Source of the DNA: Haliea sp. | GTDB taxonomy: Bacteria; Pseudomonadota; Gammaproteobacteria; Pseudomonadales; Halieaceae | NCBI GenBank assembly: GCA_002692965.1 | Contig: NZNC01000003.1 | Span: forward strand, 124,001 to 188,000 | Reading direction: 5' to 3' | DNA: 64,000 nucleotides | Shown here: positions 17,709-26,824 of the stretch, one piece after another | Layout of the letters: each line of letters opens with the position of its first letter | How positions within the stretch are numbered: the first letter of the stretch is position 1 | Notes under the pieces: generated by a model | The model's input: only the letters and a program-made list of their open reading frames with translations | Databases searched by the model: none | Told to the model about the DNA's origin: nothing | Made by a program: the position numbers and the translations under genes

Positions 17709-18329
17709 TCAGGCGTTCTCGATCACCAGCAGGGCCCCGCGCGCCTCGATGCTGCCGCGGCACTGCCAGGGCAGCAGCTCCGCGCAGTGGCGCTCGACAC
17801 AGCCCTGGGCCATATCCAGGAAGGGCTGACGCTCGGGGTCGGCGACCACGATGTGCTTCACGCCCGCGCGCAGGGCGCGGTTGATCAGGTTGCCCACGGG
17901 GCGGGCCAGTTCATCCCAGAAGCAGATATCCGCCGCGATCAGCATGTCGTAGCCCGCCAGCTCGCGACCAGTGATTTTCTCGAAGCGGGCGACCCGGTGG
18001 CGGGTCGCCACGCCATTCAGTTCCGCGGTGGCGTCGAGGAAGGGGAATACCGCGGGGTCGGCGTCCACCGAGGTCACGCTCGAGCCGAGCTGCTTGGCGC
18101 ACCAGATGCCGCTGATGCCCCAGCCGCAGCCGACGTCGAGGACACGCTGACAGTGTTCGGGGCGCTGACGGTGCAGGTAGTCAATCAGCAGGGCGCTGGA
18201 TTTCCACAACTTGTTGCCGTGAATGCCGGGCACATGGCCCTGGCGGCGCACGCGCCGAATCGCGGGATGGCTGGCGGTGGGCATGACGACGCCGCGGAAG
18301 CGCCGCGCATTCGCTTTTGCGTTGGCCAT
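17709..18329 (-). CDS. Class I SAM-dependent methyltransferase
   Basis: A 206-residue methyltransferase. The SAM motif VLDVGCGWGISGIW is followed by VTSVDADP and MLIAADICFWDEL (motif IV region). The architecture is like small-protein lysine methyltransferases of the METTL20/calmodulin-lysine type, but the substrate cannot be assigned. Its ATG directly abuts the TGA of the membrane-anchored cold-shock protein upstream, so the two are translated as a unit and may act together. It ends 2 bases from the convergent TPR gene. Confidence 0.75.
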   Translation of the reverse strand: MANAKANARRFRGVVMPTASHPAIRRVRRQGHVPGIHGNKLWKSSALLIDYLHRQRPEHCQRVLDVGCGWGISGIWCAKQLGSSVTSVDADPAVFPFLDATAELNGVATRHRVARFEKITGRELAGYDMLIAADICFWDELARPVGNLINRALRAGVKHIVVADPERQPFLDMAQGCVERHCAELLPWQCRGSIEARGALLVIENA

Positions 18330-18794
18330 TCAGCCGGCCCGGTCGAGGATTTCAACGTCCTCGGCCTGGGGGCCCTTGCGGCTGCTGGCGGTGTGGAAGG
18401 CCACCCGCTGCCCGTCCTGGAGGCTGCGGCGGCCCTCGCCGCGGATGGCGCGGAAGTGCACGAAAATTTCCTCGCCGTTGTCGCGAATGATGAAACCGAA
18501 ACCCTTGTTGCGGTTGAACCATTTCACCGTGCCCTGCTCGCGGCTCTCGCCGGCGGGCGCCGCCGCCCGGCTTCCGCCGCCGCGCTTGCGAGTCGGCGCG
18601 GCTCCGCTGTCAGCGCCGCGTCTGTTTGCCAGGCGCGGCGCGCCATGGATGGCGAGCGCGGTGAGGAGTGTGGCCGCCAGGAAAGCGATCAGAAGCAGCG
18701 GGTCGATCAGGCGGTCTTGCTGGATGAAACTGGTGGTGATGGTGGCAATCAGGGCGATCAGCGCACTGAGAACAAGTTTGCCTGTCAGGTGCAT
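18330..18794 (-). CDS. Membrane-anchored cold-shock-domain protein
   Basis: A 154-residue protein in two parts. The N-terminal 50 residues contain two probable transmembrane helices (LVLSALIALIATITTSF and LLLIAFLAATLLTALAI); a basic, glycine/alanine-rich linker (TRKRGGGSRAAA) follows. The C-terminal 65 residues form a complete cold-shock domain with the RNP1 motif KGFGFI and RNP2-like IFVHF. Cold-shock domains bind single-stranded nucleic acid, so this one would be held at the inner face of the membrane. The stop touches the methyltransferase start. The soluble CspA-type gene lies 94 bases upstream in the same direction. Confidence 0.85.
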   Translation of the reverse strand: MHLTGKLVLSALIALIATITTSFIQQDRLIDPLLLIAFLAATLLTALAIHGAPRLANRRGADSGAAPTRKRGGGSRAAAPAGESREQGTVKWFNRNKGFGFIIRDNGEEIFVHFRAIRGEGRRSLQDGQRVAFHTASSRKGPQAEDVEILDRAG

Positions 18795-18888
18795 GGGTTC
18801 CTCTTTTTTCGTGGGGTGTAGAACATCGCTTCCCCGCAGGGGGAAGTCCCGTCAATCTGTCGCGAAGGGGCTGTGCTAGCCCCGTCCC

Positions 18889-19101
18889 CTAGAGCTTTTG
18901 TACGTCTTCGGCCTGCAGGCCCTTGGGCCCGGCAACCAGCTTGAATTCCACGGCCTGGCCTTCGTTCAGGGTCCGGTAGCCCTCGCCCTGGATGGAACGG
19001 AAGTGCACGAAGACGTCGTCGTCGCTCTCTTCCCGGGTGATGAAGCCGAACCCCTTGGCATTGTTGAACCACTTGACCGTGCCGCTGACCCGCTCACTCA
19101 T
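18889..19101 (-). CDS. CspA-family cold-shock protein
   Basis: A 70-residue cold-shock protein with RNP1 (KGFGFI) and RNP2 (VFVHF), the full length of the family. It binds single-stranded RNA and DNA and usually acts as an RNA chaperone. The 97-base upstream region ends at the valS stop and contains a GC-rich hairpin (19161-19194), so a separate promoter is possible but was not identified. The domain is about half identical to that of the next gene downstream. Confidence 0.93.
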   Translation of the reverse strand: MSERVSGTVKWFNNAKGFGFITREESDDDVFVHFRSIQGEGYRTLNEGQAVEFKLVAGPKGLQAEDVQKL

Positions 19102-19160
19102 ACCGCATACCTCGGTGTTGCTCTCTGATTATTATTGGGTGGCGTTCTGGGTGTTGCTCG

Positions 19161-19194
19161 CCGGCACCGGGTCGCCACGTCTGGCCGGTGCCGG
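19161..19194 (-). terminator. Hairpin just downstream of valS
   Basis: CCGGCACCGG (19161-19170) and CCGGTGCCGG (19185-19194) form a perfect 10-bp stem with a 14-base loop, starting 5 bases after the valS stop on the minus strand. There is no T tract, so it may slow or protect rather than terminate by itself. Confidence 0.4.
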
Positions 19195-19198
19195 GGTG

Positions 19199-22045
19199 TT
19201 ACAGCCTGGCGATATGTTCGGCCTGCTTGCGCAGCCGGGTCAGTGTCTCCTCGAGCGCCGCGAGCTTTTCCCGCTCCCGGGCCACGACGGCCTCCGGGGC
19301 CTTGTCGACAAAGGCACTGTTGTTCAGCTTGCCCTGCAGTCGCGCCTGCTCCTTCTCCAGCTTGGCGGTTTCCCGGGCCAGGCGCGCCAGCTCGTCGTCG
19401 CGGTCGATGAGGTCGGCCATGGGCACCAGCAGCTCCAGCTGCCCCACCAGGGCCGTGGCGGAAACCGGCGCCTCGCCACCCTCCGCGAGCCAGTCGATGC
19501 GCTCCAGCTTGGCCAGCTTGCGCAGGAAGGCGCCGTTGTCGGCGACCCGTTGACGATCCGTGGCGTCCCCATCGCGACAGAAGACGGTGAGGGGCTTGCC
19601 CGGCGGGATGTTCATTTCACCCCGGATATTGCGGATGCCGACAATCACCTGCTTCAGCCATTCTATCTCCGCCTCGGCGGCAGTGTCCACGGCGCTGTCC
19701 CGGGCGGTCGGCCAGGGCTGCAGCATTACCGTGTCGCCGCTGGCGCCGGCGAGGGGAGCCACCTTCTGCCAGATCTCCTCGGTGATGAAGGGCATGAAGG
19801 GGTGCATCAGGCGCAGGGCGCACTCGAGTACCTGGATCAGGGTCTGGCGGGTGCCGCGCTGCAGTTCCGGGCTGGCGGACTCGTCCCACAGCACCGGCTT
19901 GGACAGCTCCAGGTACCAGTCGCAGTACTCGTTCCAGATGAACTCGTGCAGCACCTGGCTGGCCAGGTCGAAGCGGTAGCTGTCGAGGTGACGGCCCACC
20001 TCGCTGATGGTGTGCTGCAGGCGCGAGCGAATCCAGCGGTCGGCCAGGGACAGGCTGACGTCGGCATCCGTGTCACTGCCGCAGTCCTGGCCCTCGCACT
20101 GCATCAGCACATAGCGGGCGGCGTTCCAGATCTTGTTGCAGAAGTTGCGGTGCCCTTCGATACGGCCGATGTCGAACTTGATGTCACGCCCGGTGGAGGC
20201 CAGCGAGCAGAAGGTGAAGCGCAGGGCGTCGGTGCCGTAGGCGGCGATGCCCTCGGGGAACTCGGCGCGGGTCTGCTTTTCGATCTGTTTGGCCAGTTGC
20301 GGCTGCATCATGCCGCGGGGGCGCTTGTCCACCAGGGGCTCCAGCTCGATGCCGTCGATCAGGTCGATGGGGTCGAGCACATTGCCCTTGGACTTGGACA
20401 TCTTCTGCCCCTGGGAGTCGCGCACCAGGCCGTGGACGTACACGGTTTCAAAGGGGACCTGGGGGCTGCCGTCCTCGTGCTTGAGGAAGTGCATGGTCAT
20501 CATGATCATGCGCGCGACCCAGAAGAAAATGATGTCGAAGCCGGTGACCAGCACGCTGGTGGGGTGGAAGGTGCGCAGTTCCTGGGTGTCCTCCGGCCAG
20601 CCGAGGGTGGAGAAGGTCCACAGGGCCGAGCTGAACCAGGTGTCCAGCACGTCCTCGTCGCGGGACAGCGCCACTTCGTCGCCGAGGGTGTACTTGCTGC
20701 GCACCTCCGCCTCGTCGCGCCCCACGTAGACCTGGCCGTGCTTGTCGTACCAGGCGGGAATGCGGTGGCCCCACCACAGCTGGCGGCTGATGCACCAGTC
20801 CTGGATGTCGCGCATCCAGGCAAAATACATGTTCTCGTACTGTTTCGGCACGAACTGGATGCGTCCGTCTTCCACTGCTTCGATGGCCGGTTTCGCCAGC
20901 TCGGCGACCTTCACGTACCACTGGTCGGTCAGCCAGGGCTCCACCACCGCGCCCGAGCGGTCGCCCCGGGGCACCTTGAGGCTGTGGGGCTCGATCTTCT
21001 CCAGCAGGCCCAGTTCCTCGAATTCGGCCACGATCTGCTTGCGCGCCTCGAAGCGGTCGAGGCCGGCGTAGCGTTCCGGGCCCTTTTCGCCGTGTACCGT
21101 GGCGTAGCCCTCGAAGGTGAGCACGGTGAACTCGCCGAGCACGCAGGCATTGCGGTCCAGCACATTGATCAGCGGCAGATTGTGGCGCTTGCCCACTTCG
21201 TAGTCGTTGAAGTCGTGGGCCGGGGTGATCTTGACGCAGCCGGAGCCGAAGGCCGGGTCCACGTAGTCGTCGGCGACGATGGGAATCAGACGCCCGGTGA
21301 TCGGCAGGCGCACCTGGCGCCCCACCAGGTGCCGGTAGCGCTCGTCCTCCGGATGCACCGCCACGGCGGTGTCACCGAGCAGGGTTTCCGGCCGGGTGGT
21401 GGCCACCACCAGGTGGCCGTCCTCGCCCTCGATAGGGTAGCGGAAGTGCCACAGGGAGCCCTGCTCTTCCTCGTTGAGTACTTCCAGGTCGGAGATCGCC
21501 GTGTTGAATACCGGGTCCCAGTTCACCAGGCGCTTGCCGCGGTAGATCAGGCCCTCGTCGTAGAGGCGCACGAACACCTCGCGCACGGCATTGGACAGGC
21601 CCTCGTCCATGGTGAAGCGTTCTCGGCTCCAGTCCACCGAAGAGCCCAGGCGACGGATCTGCCGGGTGATGTTGCCGCCGGATTCGGCTTTCCAGTCCCA
21701 GACCTTGTCCAGGAAGGTCTCCCGGCCCAGGTCGTGGCGCGAGACCCCCTCGGCCGCCAGCTGGCGCTCCACCACCATCTGCGTGGCGATCCCCGCGTGG
21801 TCGGTGCCCACCTGCCACAGGGTGTTGTCACCCTGCATGCGGTGGTAGCGGATCAGGGCATCCATGATCGCATTGTTGAAACCGTGGCCCATGTGCAGGC
21901 TGCCGGTGACATTGGGCGGCGGGATCATGATGCTGTAGGCGCTATCCCCGCCCTGGGGGCGGAAATAGCCCTGGGCTTCCCAGTGCTGGTACCAGCGGGT
22001 TTCAATCTCGGCGGGGTTGAAGGTCTTTTCGATCACGCGCGGCAT
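19199..22045 (-). CDS. valS: Valine-tRNA ligase
   Basis: A 948-residue class I aminoacyl-tRNA synthetase that charges tRNA-Val. The signature HIGH motif is HMGH at 51-54 (after PPPNVTGS) and KMSKS lies near residue 550. The editing domain, the anticodon-binding domain and the C-terminal coiled coil ([19 protein letters not shown]) are in place, matching the E. coli length of 951. It is the last gene of a minus-strand group pepA-holC-valS, an arrangement common in gammaproteobacteria. Confidence 0.97.
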   Translation of the reverse strand: MPRVIEKTFNPAEIETRWYQHWEAQGYFRPQGGDSAYSIMIPPPNVTGSLHMGHGFNNAIMDALIRYHRMQGDNTLWQVGTDHAGIATQMVVERQLAAEGVSRHDLGRETFLDKVWDWKAESGGNITRQIRRLGSSVDWSRERFTMDEGLSNAVREVFVRLYDEGLIYRGKRLVNWDPVFNTAISDLEVLNEEEQGSLWHFRYPIEGEDGHLVVATTRPETLLGDTAVAVHPEDERYRHLVGRQVRLPITGRLIPIVADDYVDPAFGSGCVKITPAHDFNDYEVGKRHNLPLINVLDRNACVLGEFTVLTFEGYATVHGEKGPERYAGLDRFEARKQIVAEFEELGLLEKIEPHSLKVPRGDRSGAVVEPWLTDQWYVKVAELAKPAIEAVEDGRIQFVPKQYENMYFAWMRDIQDWCISRQLWWGHRIPAWYDKHGQVYVGRDEAEVRSKYTLGDEVALSRDEDVLDTWFSSALWTFSTLGWPEDTQELRTFHPTSVLVTGFDIIFFWVARMIMMTMHFLKHEDGSPQVPFETVYVHGLVRDSQGQKMSKSKGNVLDPIDLIDGIELEPLVDKRPRGMMQPQLAKQIEKQTRAEFPEGIAAYGTDALRFTFCSLASTGRDIKFDIGRIEGHRNFCNKIWNAARYVLMQCEGQDCGSDTDADVSLSLADRWIRSRLQHTISEVGRHLDSYRFDLASQVLHEFIWNEYCDWYLELSKPVLWDESASPELQRGTRQTLIQVLECALRLMHPFMPFITEEIWQKVAPLAGASGDTVMLQPWPTARDSAVDTAAEAEIEWLKQVIVGIRNIRGEMNIPPGKPLTVFCRDGDATDRQRVADNGAFLRKLAKLERIDWLAEGGEAPVSATALVGQLELLVPMADLIDRDDELARLARETAKLEKEQARLQGKLNNSAFVDKAPEAVVAREREKLAALEETLTRLRKQAEHIARL

Positions 22046-22067
22046 CCGGCTCTGGAAAAGGGCGGGA

Positions 22068-22499
22068 TTATACGCCGCGCAGATCGTGTTTTTCCAATTC
22101 GCAGCCCTGCTGGCGGTAGAAGCGCCAGGCCGCGCGCTGGGCTTCCAGGCTGGCGGGGTCCTGGGTGACCACCTCGGCGACGCGCTGGAACTGTTGGAAA
22201 AACCCGGGCACGCCGGGCTGCAGGTTGATCAGCAGGTCGCGTTCGTCGGCGGGCGCCCCCTGCCAGCCAATCGACACCGGCTGGTCCCCGGGCTCGCCGG
22301 CGAGGGCGTGGGGCACGAAGCTGGCGGGCCGAAAGGTCCACAGCAGATCGTCCAGGGCCCGCGCCTGACCTTCGTCCCCGGCGTGGATGTGGATCCGGTA
22401 GCCCTGGCGCAGGGCCTTGTCGGCCAGGCGCGCCACGATGGCCAGGCGCTGCCCCGGGTCGCCGTGCTGGACCACGTAGAAACTGACCCGGGGCGCCAT
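22068..22499 (-). CDS. holC: DNA polymerase III subunit chi
   Basis: A 143-residue protein of the HolC family, which links the replicative polymerase clamp loader to single-strand DNA-binding protein. The blocks [27 protein letters not shown] and [13 protein letters not shown] are family hallmarks. It lies 3 bases after pepA and 22 bases before valS, the standard gene order. Confidence 0.92.
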   Translation of the reverse strand: MAPRVSFYVVQHGDPGQRLAIVARLADKALRQGYRIHIHAGDEGQARALDDLLWTFRPASFVPHALAGEPGDQPVSIGWQGAPADERDLLINLQPGVPGFFQQFQRVAEVVTQDPASLEAQRAAWRFYRQQGCELEKHDLRGV

Positions 22500-22502
22500 G
22501 GC

Positions 22503-23993
22503 TCAGGCTTCCGCGCGCTCGGCCAGGTAGCGGGACAGCAGTGCCACCGGGCGGCCGGTGGCGCCCTTCGGGCTGCTGTTCCAGGCGGCGCCGGCGATGT
22601 CCAGGTGGGCCCAGGCGCAGTCGCCGGTAAACTCCGCCAGGAAGCAGGCGGCGGTGACGCTGCCGGCTTCGGGGCCGCCGATATTGGCGAGGTCGGCGAA
22701 GTTGCTCTTCAGCTGCTTGCGGTAGTCCTCCCACAGGGGCATGCGCCAGGCGCGGTCGTGGGTCTCGGTACCCGCCGTGAGCAGCTGCTCGGCGAGGGCG
22801 TCGTCGTTGGCGTAGAGGCCGGTGGCGTGGGAGCCGAGGGCGACCACGCAGGCGCCGGTCAGGGTGGCGATGTCGACGATGGCCGCCGGCTTCAGGCGGG
22901 TGGCCCAGGTCAGGGCATCGCAGAGGACCAGGCGGCCCTCGGCATCGGTATTGAGAATTTCAATGGTCTTGCCCGCCATGCTGGTGACCACGTCACCCGG
23001 TTTGGTGGCGCGGCCGCTGGGCATGTTTTCCGCCGCTGCGATGACGCCGGTGACGTTGATCGGTAACTTTTGTTCGATCACCGCCTGCAGGGTGCCCAGG
23101 ACGCTGGCCGCCCCGCACATGTCGTACTTCATTTCGTCCATCTTGGCGCCGGGCTTCAGCGAGATGCCGCCGGTGTCAAAGGTGATGCCCTTGCCGACCA
23201 GGACGTAGGGCGCGTCGCTGGACTTGCCGCCCTTGTAGTGGATGGCAATCAGTTTGGCCGGCTGCTCGCTGCCGGCGGATACCGAGAGCAGGGCGCCCAT
23301 GCCCAGCTCGCGCATTTTCTTCTCTTCCAGGACCTGGACACTCACCTGCTTGTTGCCGCGGCCGAGTTTGCGCGCTTCGCTGGCCAGGGTGGTCGGGGTG
23401 CAGAGGTTGCCGGGCAGGTCGCCCAGGTGGCGCGCCAGATTGGCGCCGCGCCCCACCGCCGCACCGCGATCGAGCAGGCGCTGGACCTCGGCACTGCCGA
23501 GGGCAGCGCCGGCCTGGACGTTCAGTTTGCGCAGTGACAGCGGGTCCTTCGGCTTGGACAGGGTCTCGGTGTAGCGGTAGGCGCTCATGACCAGGTGCCG
23601 CGCCAGGTACTCCAGGCTCCAGGCAAGGTCGACATCCTGGCCCTGTAGTTCTTCGGCGAAAAGCAGGGCGTCCCGGGCGGACAGGCGGGACAGCGCTGTA
23701 CTCAGTCCCTGGGTCGCCTCGCGCACCGCGGCGCGGTCGAGCTTGTCGCGCTCGCCCAGGCCCAGGAGCAGGATGCGCTCCAGCTTGCCGGCCCCGGGCA
23801 TGACCATGGTCTGCCCCGGCTTGCCCTTGAAATCGCCGAGTTTCAGGGCCGCGGAAAGGGCGCCGTCGATCTGTGGGTCCAGTGCAGCCGCCGCGTCGCC
23901 GAGTTCCTTGCCGAACACCGGCAGGACAGAGCAGGCACTTTTGCTGCGCGCGGGGTCGACGCTCTTGCGGGCGTGGAAGGCGAGTTCGCTCAT
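22503..23993 (-). CDS. pepA: Leucyl aminopeptidase (M17)
   Basis: A 496-residue zinc/manganese aminopeptidase of family M17 that removes N-terminal residues from peptides in the cytoplasm. The metal-binding signature NTDAEGRL is near residue 347, and the active-site lysine region GKGITFDTGGISLKP is intact. In E. coli the same protein also acts as a DNA-binding regulator (XerA), which may hold here. It is divergent from lptFG, as in many gammaproteobacteria, and heads pepA-holC-valS. Confidence 0.96.
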   Translation of the reverse strand: MSELAFHARKSVDPARSKSACSVLPVFGKELGDAAAALDPQIDGALSAALKLGDFKGKPGQTMVMPGAGKLERILLLGLGERDKLDRAAVREATQGLSTALSRLSARDALLFAEELQGQDVDLAWSLEYLARHLVMSAYRYTETLSKPKDPLSLRKLNVQAGAALGSAEVQRLLDRGAAVGRGANLARHLGDLPGNLCTPTTLASEARKLGRGNKQVSVQVLEEKKMRELGMGALLSVSAGSEQPAKLIAIHYKGGKSSDAPYVLVGKGITFDTGGISLKPGAKMDEMKYDMCGAASVLGTLQAVIEQKLPINVTGVIAAAENMPSGRATKPGDVVTSMAGKTIEILNTDAEGRLVLCDALTWATRLKPAAIVDIATLTGACVVALGSHATGLYANDDALAEQLLTAGTETHDRAWRMPLWEDYRKQLKSNFADLANIGGPEAGSVTAACFLAEFTGDCAWAHLDIAGAAWNSSPKGATGRPVALLSRYLAERAEA

Positions 23994-24136
23994 GATCAGT
24001 TCCTGTCAATTGGTCGGTGGGCTCGGCAATATCGCTGCCGTGGTTTCGACGGACAACGGCGATATTTATGAGCAGTGTGACTAGTGTATGATGGCGGGCC
24101 TTCGAACTGAACACCTGTTTGCCGCGGCGGGGTCCC

Positions 24137-25255
24137 ATGAAAATCCTCGGCTATCTCGCCCGGGACGTGCTCCTGCACACCCTGGCCGTCAGCTTCACGC
24201 TGCTGCTGATCATTTTCAGCGGCCGCTTCGTCAAGTACCTCGCGGAAGCCGCCGTGGGCAACCTGGCCTCGGACATCCTGTTTCCGGTGATGTTCTACCG
24301 CCTGCCCGGCTTCCTTGAGCTGATCCTGCCCCTGGGCCTGTTCATCGGCATTCTGCTCGCCTACGGCCGCCTGTACGTGGAGAGCGAGATGGTGGTGCTG
24401 AGTGCCTGTGGCGTTAGCCCCCAGCGGCTCGCCGGCTGCACCCTGGTGCCGGCGGCCCTGGTCATGCTGCTGGTGGCCATGCTCAGTCTGTGGCTGGCGC
24501 CCGCCGGCGCGGCCCGCTCCTCCGCCCTGCTGGACGATCCCGAGTCCACCCAGGGGCTGCAGACCCTCGCCGAGGGCCGTTTCCAGGCGCGCAAGGACAG
24601 TGGCCTGGTGAGCTATGCCCAGCGCATCGACCCGGACAGCGGTGTGATGCACAGTGTCTTCCTCTCCCAGCGCGCCGAGCCAGGCAGCGATCGCCCCCAG
24701 CTGCAGGTCACCTATGCCCGGGAAGGTGAGATCGTCATCGACCCCGAGACCGGGGATCGCTACGTCGAGCTGCGCGACGGCTACCGCTACGAGGGCCTGC
24801 CCGGGCGCCTGGATTTCCGGGTGATCGCGTTCGCCACCTTCGGCCAGCATATTCCCGAGCCGGAAGGGGGCATTCGCACCTCCTCGCGCATCGATGGGCG
24901 CTCCACCCTTGAGCTCTGGCGCGCCGGCGGGGCCGAGGAGCGGGCAACCCTGCACTGGCGTCTGTCCCTGCCGCTGATCGTGCCGATCGTGGCCATCATT
25001 GCGCTTTGCATGAGTCGCACCGATCACCGCAAGGGGCGCTACATCAAGATGGCCCCCGCCATCCTGCTCTACCTGGCCTACCTGCTGTTGCTGGTGAATG
25101 CCCGCGGCGCCATCGAGGAAGGCGCGGCGCCGCTGCGCCTGTGGGCCATCCATCTCGCCTTTGCGCTGCTTGCCCTGGGCCTGCTCTACGCCGAGAACTG
25201 GCGGCGCTACTGGCGTCGACTGCGCCACCGCGAGGTGCCCCATGTCGCGGCTTGA
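24137..25255 (+). CDS. lptF: LPS export ABC transporter permease LptF
   Basis: A 372-residue permease of the LptB2FG complex, which extracts lipopolysaccharide from the inner membrane and drives it to the outer membrane. It has the YjgP/YjgQ layout: membrane helices near residues 12-32, 52-76 and 98-120, a periplasmic beta-jellyroll domain, then three helices at the C-terminus. The start MKILGYL at 24137 matches the family; an ATG 18 bases upstream is in frame but lacks a ribosome site. The end overlaps lptG by 14 bases. Confidence 0.95.
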   Translation: MKILGYLARDVLLHTLAVSFTLLLIIFSGRFVKYLAEAAVGNLASDILFPVMFYRLPGFLELILPLGLFIGILLAYGRLYVESEMVVLSACGVSPQRLAGCTLVPAALVMLLVAMLSLWLAPAGAARSSALLDDPESTQGLQTLAEGRFQARKDSGLVSYAQRIDPDSGVMHSVFLSQRAEPGSDRPQLQVTYAREGEIVIDPETGDRYVELRDGYRYEGLPGRLDFRVIAFATFGQHIPEPEGGIRTSSRIDGRSTLELWRAGGAEERATLHWRLSLPLIVPIVAIIALCMSRTDHRKGRYIKMAPAILLYLAYLLLLVNARGAIEEGAAPLRLWAIHLAFALLALGLLYAENWRRYWRRLRHREVPHVAA

Positions 25256-26303
25256 TCGGTATATCGGGCGCACCGTGCTGGGCGCCATCCTGCTGGTGCT
25301 GGTGGTGATTGTCGGGCTGGATGCCATTTCCGCCTTTATCGACGAGTCCGGTGACCTCAGCGAGAGCTACACGGCCCTGGAAATCGGACTCTACGTGCTG
25401 CTGACGCTGCCCGGCAGGCTCTACGAATTCCTGCCTTTCGCGGCCCTGATTGGCGCCCTGGCCGGTCTCGGGCAGCTGGCATCGGGCAGCGAGCTGGTGG
25501 TGATGCGCGCGGCGGGCATCTCCACCGGGCGCCTGGTGTGGATGGCCATGAAGCCTGCGCTGCTGGTGGCCCTGATTGGCTTCGGTCTCGGCGAGACCCT
25601 GGCCCCGCAGACCGAGCAGATGGCCGAGAGCCGGCGAGCCATGGCGCTCAACCCGGGGGAGGGCGTCACCGGGCGCTACGGCATCTGGAACCGCGAGGCC
25701 GACTCGTTCATGCACTTCAACGCCCTGGAGCCCGCCGGCGTGGTACACGGCGTGACCCTGCTGCAGTTCGACGACGACTACCGCCTGCGCTCGGCGCTGC
25801 GTGCGCAGCGGGCCAGGTTCCAGGGTGATCACTGGCTGCTGGAACAGGTGCGGCGCACCGATTTCACCAGCTGGGCCACCCGCCGCAGCGAGCACGTCAC
25901 CCTGCGCTGGGACACCGCGGTGACCCCCGAGCTGCTGACCATGGAGGTGGTTTCGCCGGACCGCCTGCCGCTGCTGGACCTCTACCGCTACAGCCGTTAC
26001 CTGATGCAGCAGGGCCTGGACGCGGACGATTTCGAGCTGGCCCTGTGGCGCAAGCTGTTGCAGCCGGTGGCTCTCGCGGCGCTGGTGCTGGTGGCGATTT
26101 CCTTCATCTTCGGCCCCCTGCGCGAGGGCACCATGGGCCTGCGGATCTTTGCCGGGGTGCTGGTGGGTGTCAGCTTCCGCATCAGCCAGGACCTGCTGGG
26201 CCCCGCCAGCCTGGTGTTCGGCTTCGCCCCCCTCTACGCGGCCCTGGTGCCGGTGCTGATCTGCCTCCTCGCCGGCTTCGTCCTGCTGGCCCGCGCACGC
26301 TAG
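25242..26303 (+). CDS. lptG: LPS export ABC transporter permease LptG
   Basis: A 353-residue partner of LptF. The N-terminal DRYIGRTVLGAILLV, the MRAAGIS loop (coupling to the ATPase LptB) and the C-terminal helices FGPLREGTMGLRIFAGVL and LVPVLICLLAGFVLL are typical. The ATG lies inside the end of lptF, so translation is coupled. LptB and LptC genes are not in the window, as usual. Confidence 0.95.
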   Translation: MSRLDRYIGRTVLGAILLVLVVIVGLDAISAFIDESGDLSESYTALEIGLYVLLTLPGRLYEFLPFAALIGALAGLGQLASGSELVVMRAAGISTGRLVWMAMKPALLVALIGFGLGETLAPQTEQMAESRRAMALNPGEGVTGRYGIWNREADSFMHFNALEPAGVVHGVTLLQFDDDYRLRSALRAQRARFQGDHWLLEQVRRTDFTSWATRRSEHVTLRWDTAVTPELLTMEVVSPDRLPLLDLYRYSRYLMQQGLDADDFELALWRKLLQPVALAALVLVAISFIFGPLREGTMGLRIFAGVLVGVSFRISQDLLGPASLVFGFAPLYAALVPVLICLLAGFVLLARAR

Positions 26304-26358
26304 CTTCCCTCACTCACGTCCGGTGCACCCTAGGTCGGTCAGTGGTCCCGGTGATCAC

Positions 26359-26472
26359 GAGCGCGGTGGCTGGCGGGGGCGTCCTGGACACGCCGTGAAC
26401 CCGTCCATGGGGGCTCCTCGGCGACATCCCTGTCGCCGAGGGTCCAGGAAGCCCCCGCCAGCCACCGCGCTC
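26359..26472 (+). repeat. Long hairpin repeat A (31-bp stem, constant loop)
   Basis: The left arm (26359-26389) and right arm (26442-26472) are inverted copies with one mismatch in 31. The 52-base loop 26390-26441 contains a second perfect 10-bp hairpin (CTCGGCGACA, loop TCCC, TGTCGCCGAG, 26417-26440). The loop matches hairpin B at about 48 of 52 positions (on the opposite strand), while the stem sequence is different. Confidence 0.85.
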
Positions 26473-26596
26473 TGCCACGAAGTTCCTGGTCGCCACGGCA
26501 GCGAGTCACGGAGCGCCCTGCGACCGTGCTACGGAAAGCCTCAATGATTCCTTCAGCGCGAGTTGACGCAGGCCGGATGCCACTGCCCAACGTGCT

Positions 26597-26706
26597 GGCT
26601 TGCGGTGTTCCGGCGGGTCCGAGACCGTCGGCGACAGGGATGTCGCCGTCGAGCCCCCATGGATGGGTTCACGGCGTGTCTCGGACCCGCCGGAACACCG
26701 CAAGCC
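26597..26706 (-). repeat. Long hairpin repeat B (29-bp perfect stem, constant loop)
   Basis: Left arm 26597-26625 and right arm 26678-26706 are a perfect 29-bp inverted repeat. The 52-base loop is the reverse complement of the loop of hairpin A, with the inner stem formed by GGCGACA and TGTCGCC. A and B are 124 bases apart and point in opposite directions. Confidence 0.87.
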
Positions 26707-26737
26707 CCGCAGCGAGGCAACCGCAAGCGCTGCAGCG

Positions 26738-26785
26738 AGGCATAGCGCGAGGCATAGCGCGAGGCATAGCGCGAGGCATAGCGCG
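26738..26785 (+). repeat. 12-bp tandem repeat, four perfect copies
   Basis: AGGCATAGCGCG is repeated four times without change at 26738, 26750, 26762 and 26774. Degenerate copies flank it (26726-26737 and 26786-26797). A 13-bp direct repeat, CCGCAAGCCCCGC, brackets the array at 26698-26710 and 26804-26816; the first of these overlaps the right arm of hairpin B, which suggests local duplication from the hairpin. Confidence 0.85.
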
Positions 26786-26824
26786 AGGCACGCAGCGAGG
26801 TAACCGCAAGCCCCGCTCCAGGCG

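Larger units (their letters stand above)
26304..26824. repeat. Repeat-filled 521-base intergenic region
   Basis: No convincing gene lies between the ends of lptG and the RDD gene, which converge here. The region holds two long hairpin elements in opposite orientation (26359-26472 and 26597-26706), a 124-base spacer, and a 12-bp tandem array. Open frames here (arginine-rich peptides) come from the palindromes and are not genes. Confidence 0.75.

Noticed and set aside
24028-24066. Imperfect dyad (AATATCGC with GCCGT, and ACGGC with GATATT) between pepA and lptF
   Set aside because: Symmetry is imperfect and no matching regulator site is known to me; it was not strong enough to list as an operator.
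26359-26706. Hairpins as simple intrinsic terminators for lptG and the RDD gene
   Set aside because: The stems are far longer than needed, have no T tracts, contain conserved loops and recur inside an operon at 38.3 kb. A termination side effect is possible but does not explain the conservation.
26359-26706. Insertion sequence or integron attC site
   Set aside because: There is no transposase or integrase in the window and no attC core sites were recognised; the origin remains open.
26738-26785. Possible CRISPR array
   Set aside because: The 12-bp units are directly adjacent with no unique spacers and no cas genes are nearby; it is a simple tandem repeat.
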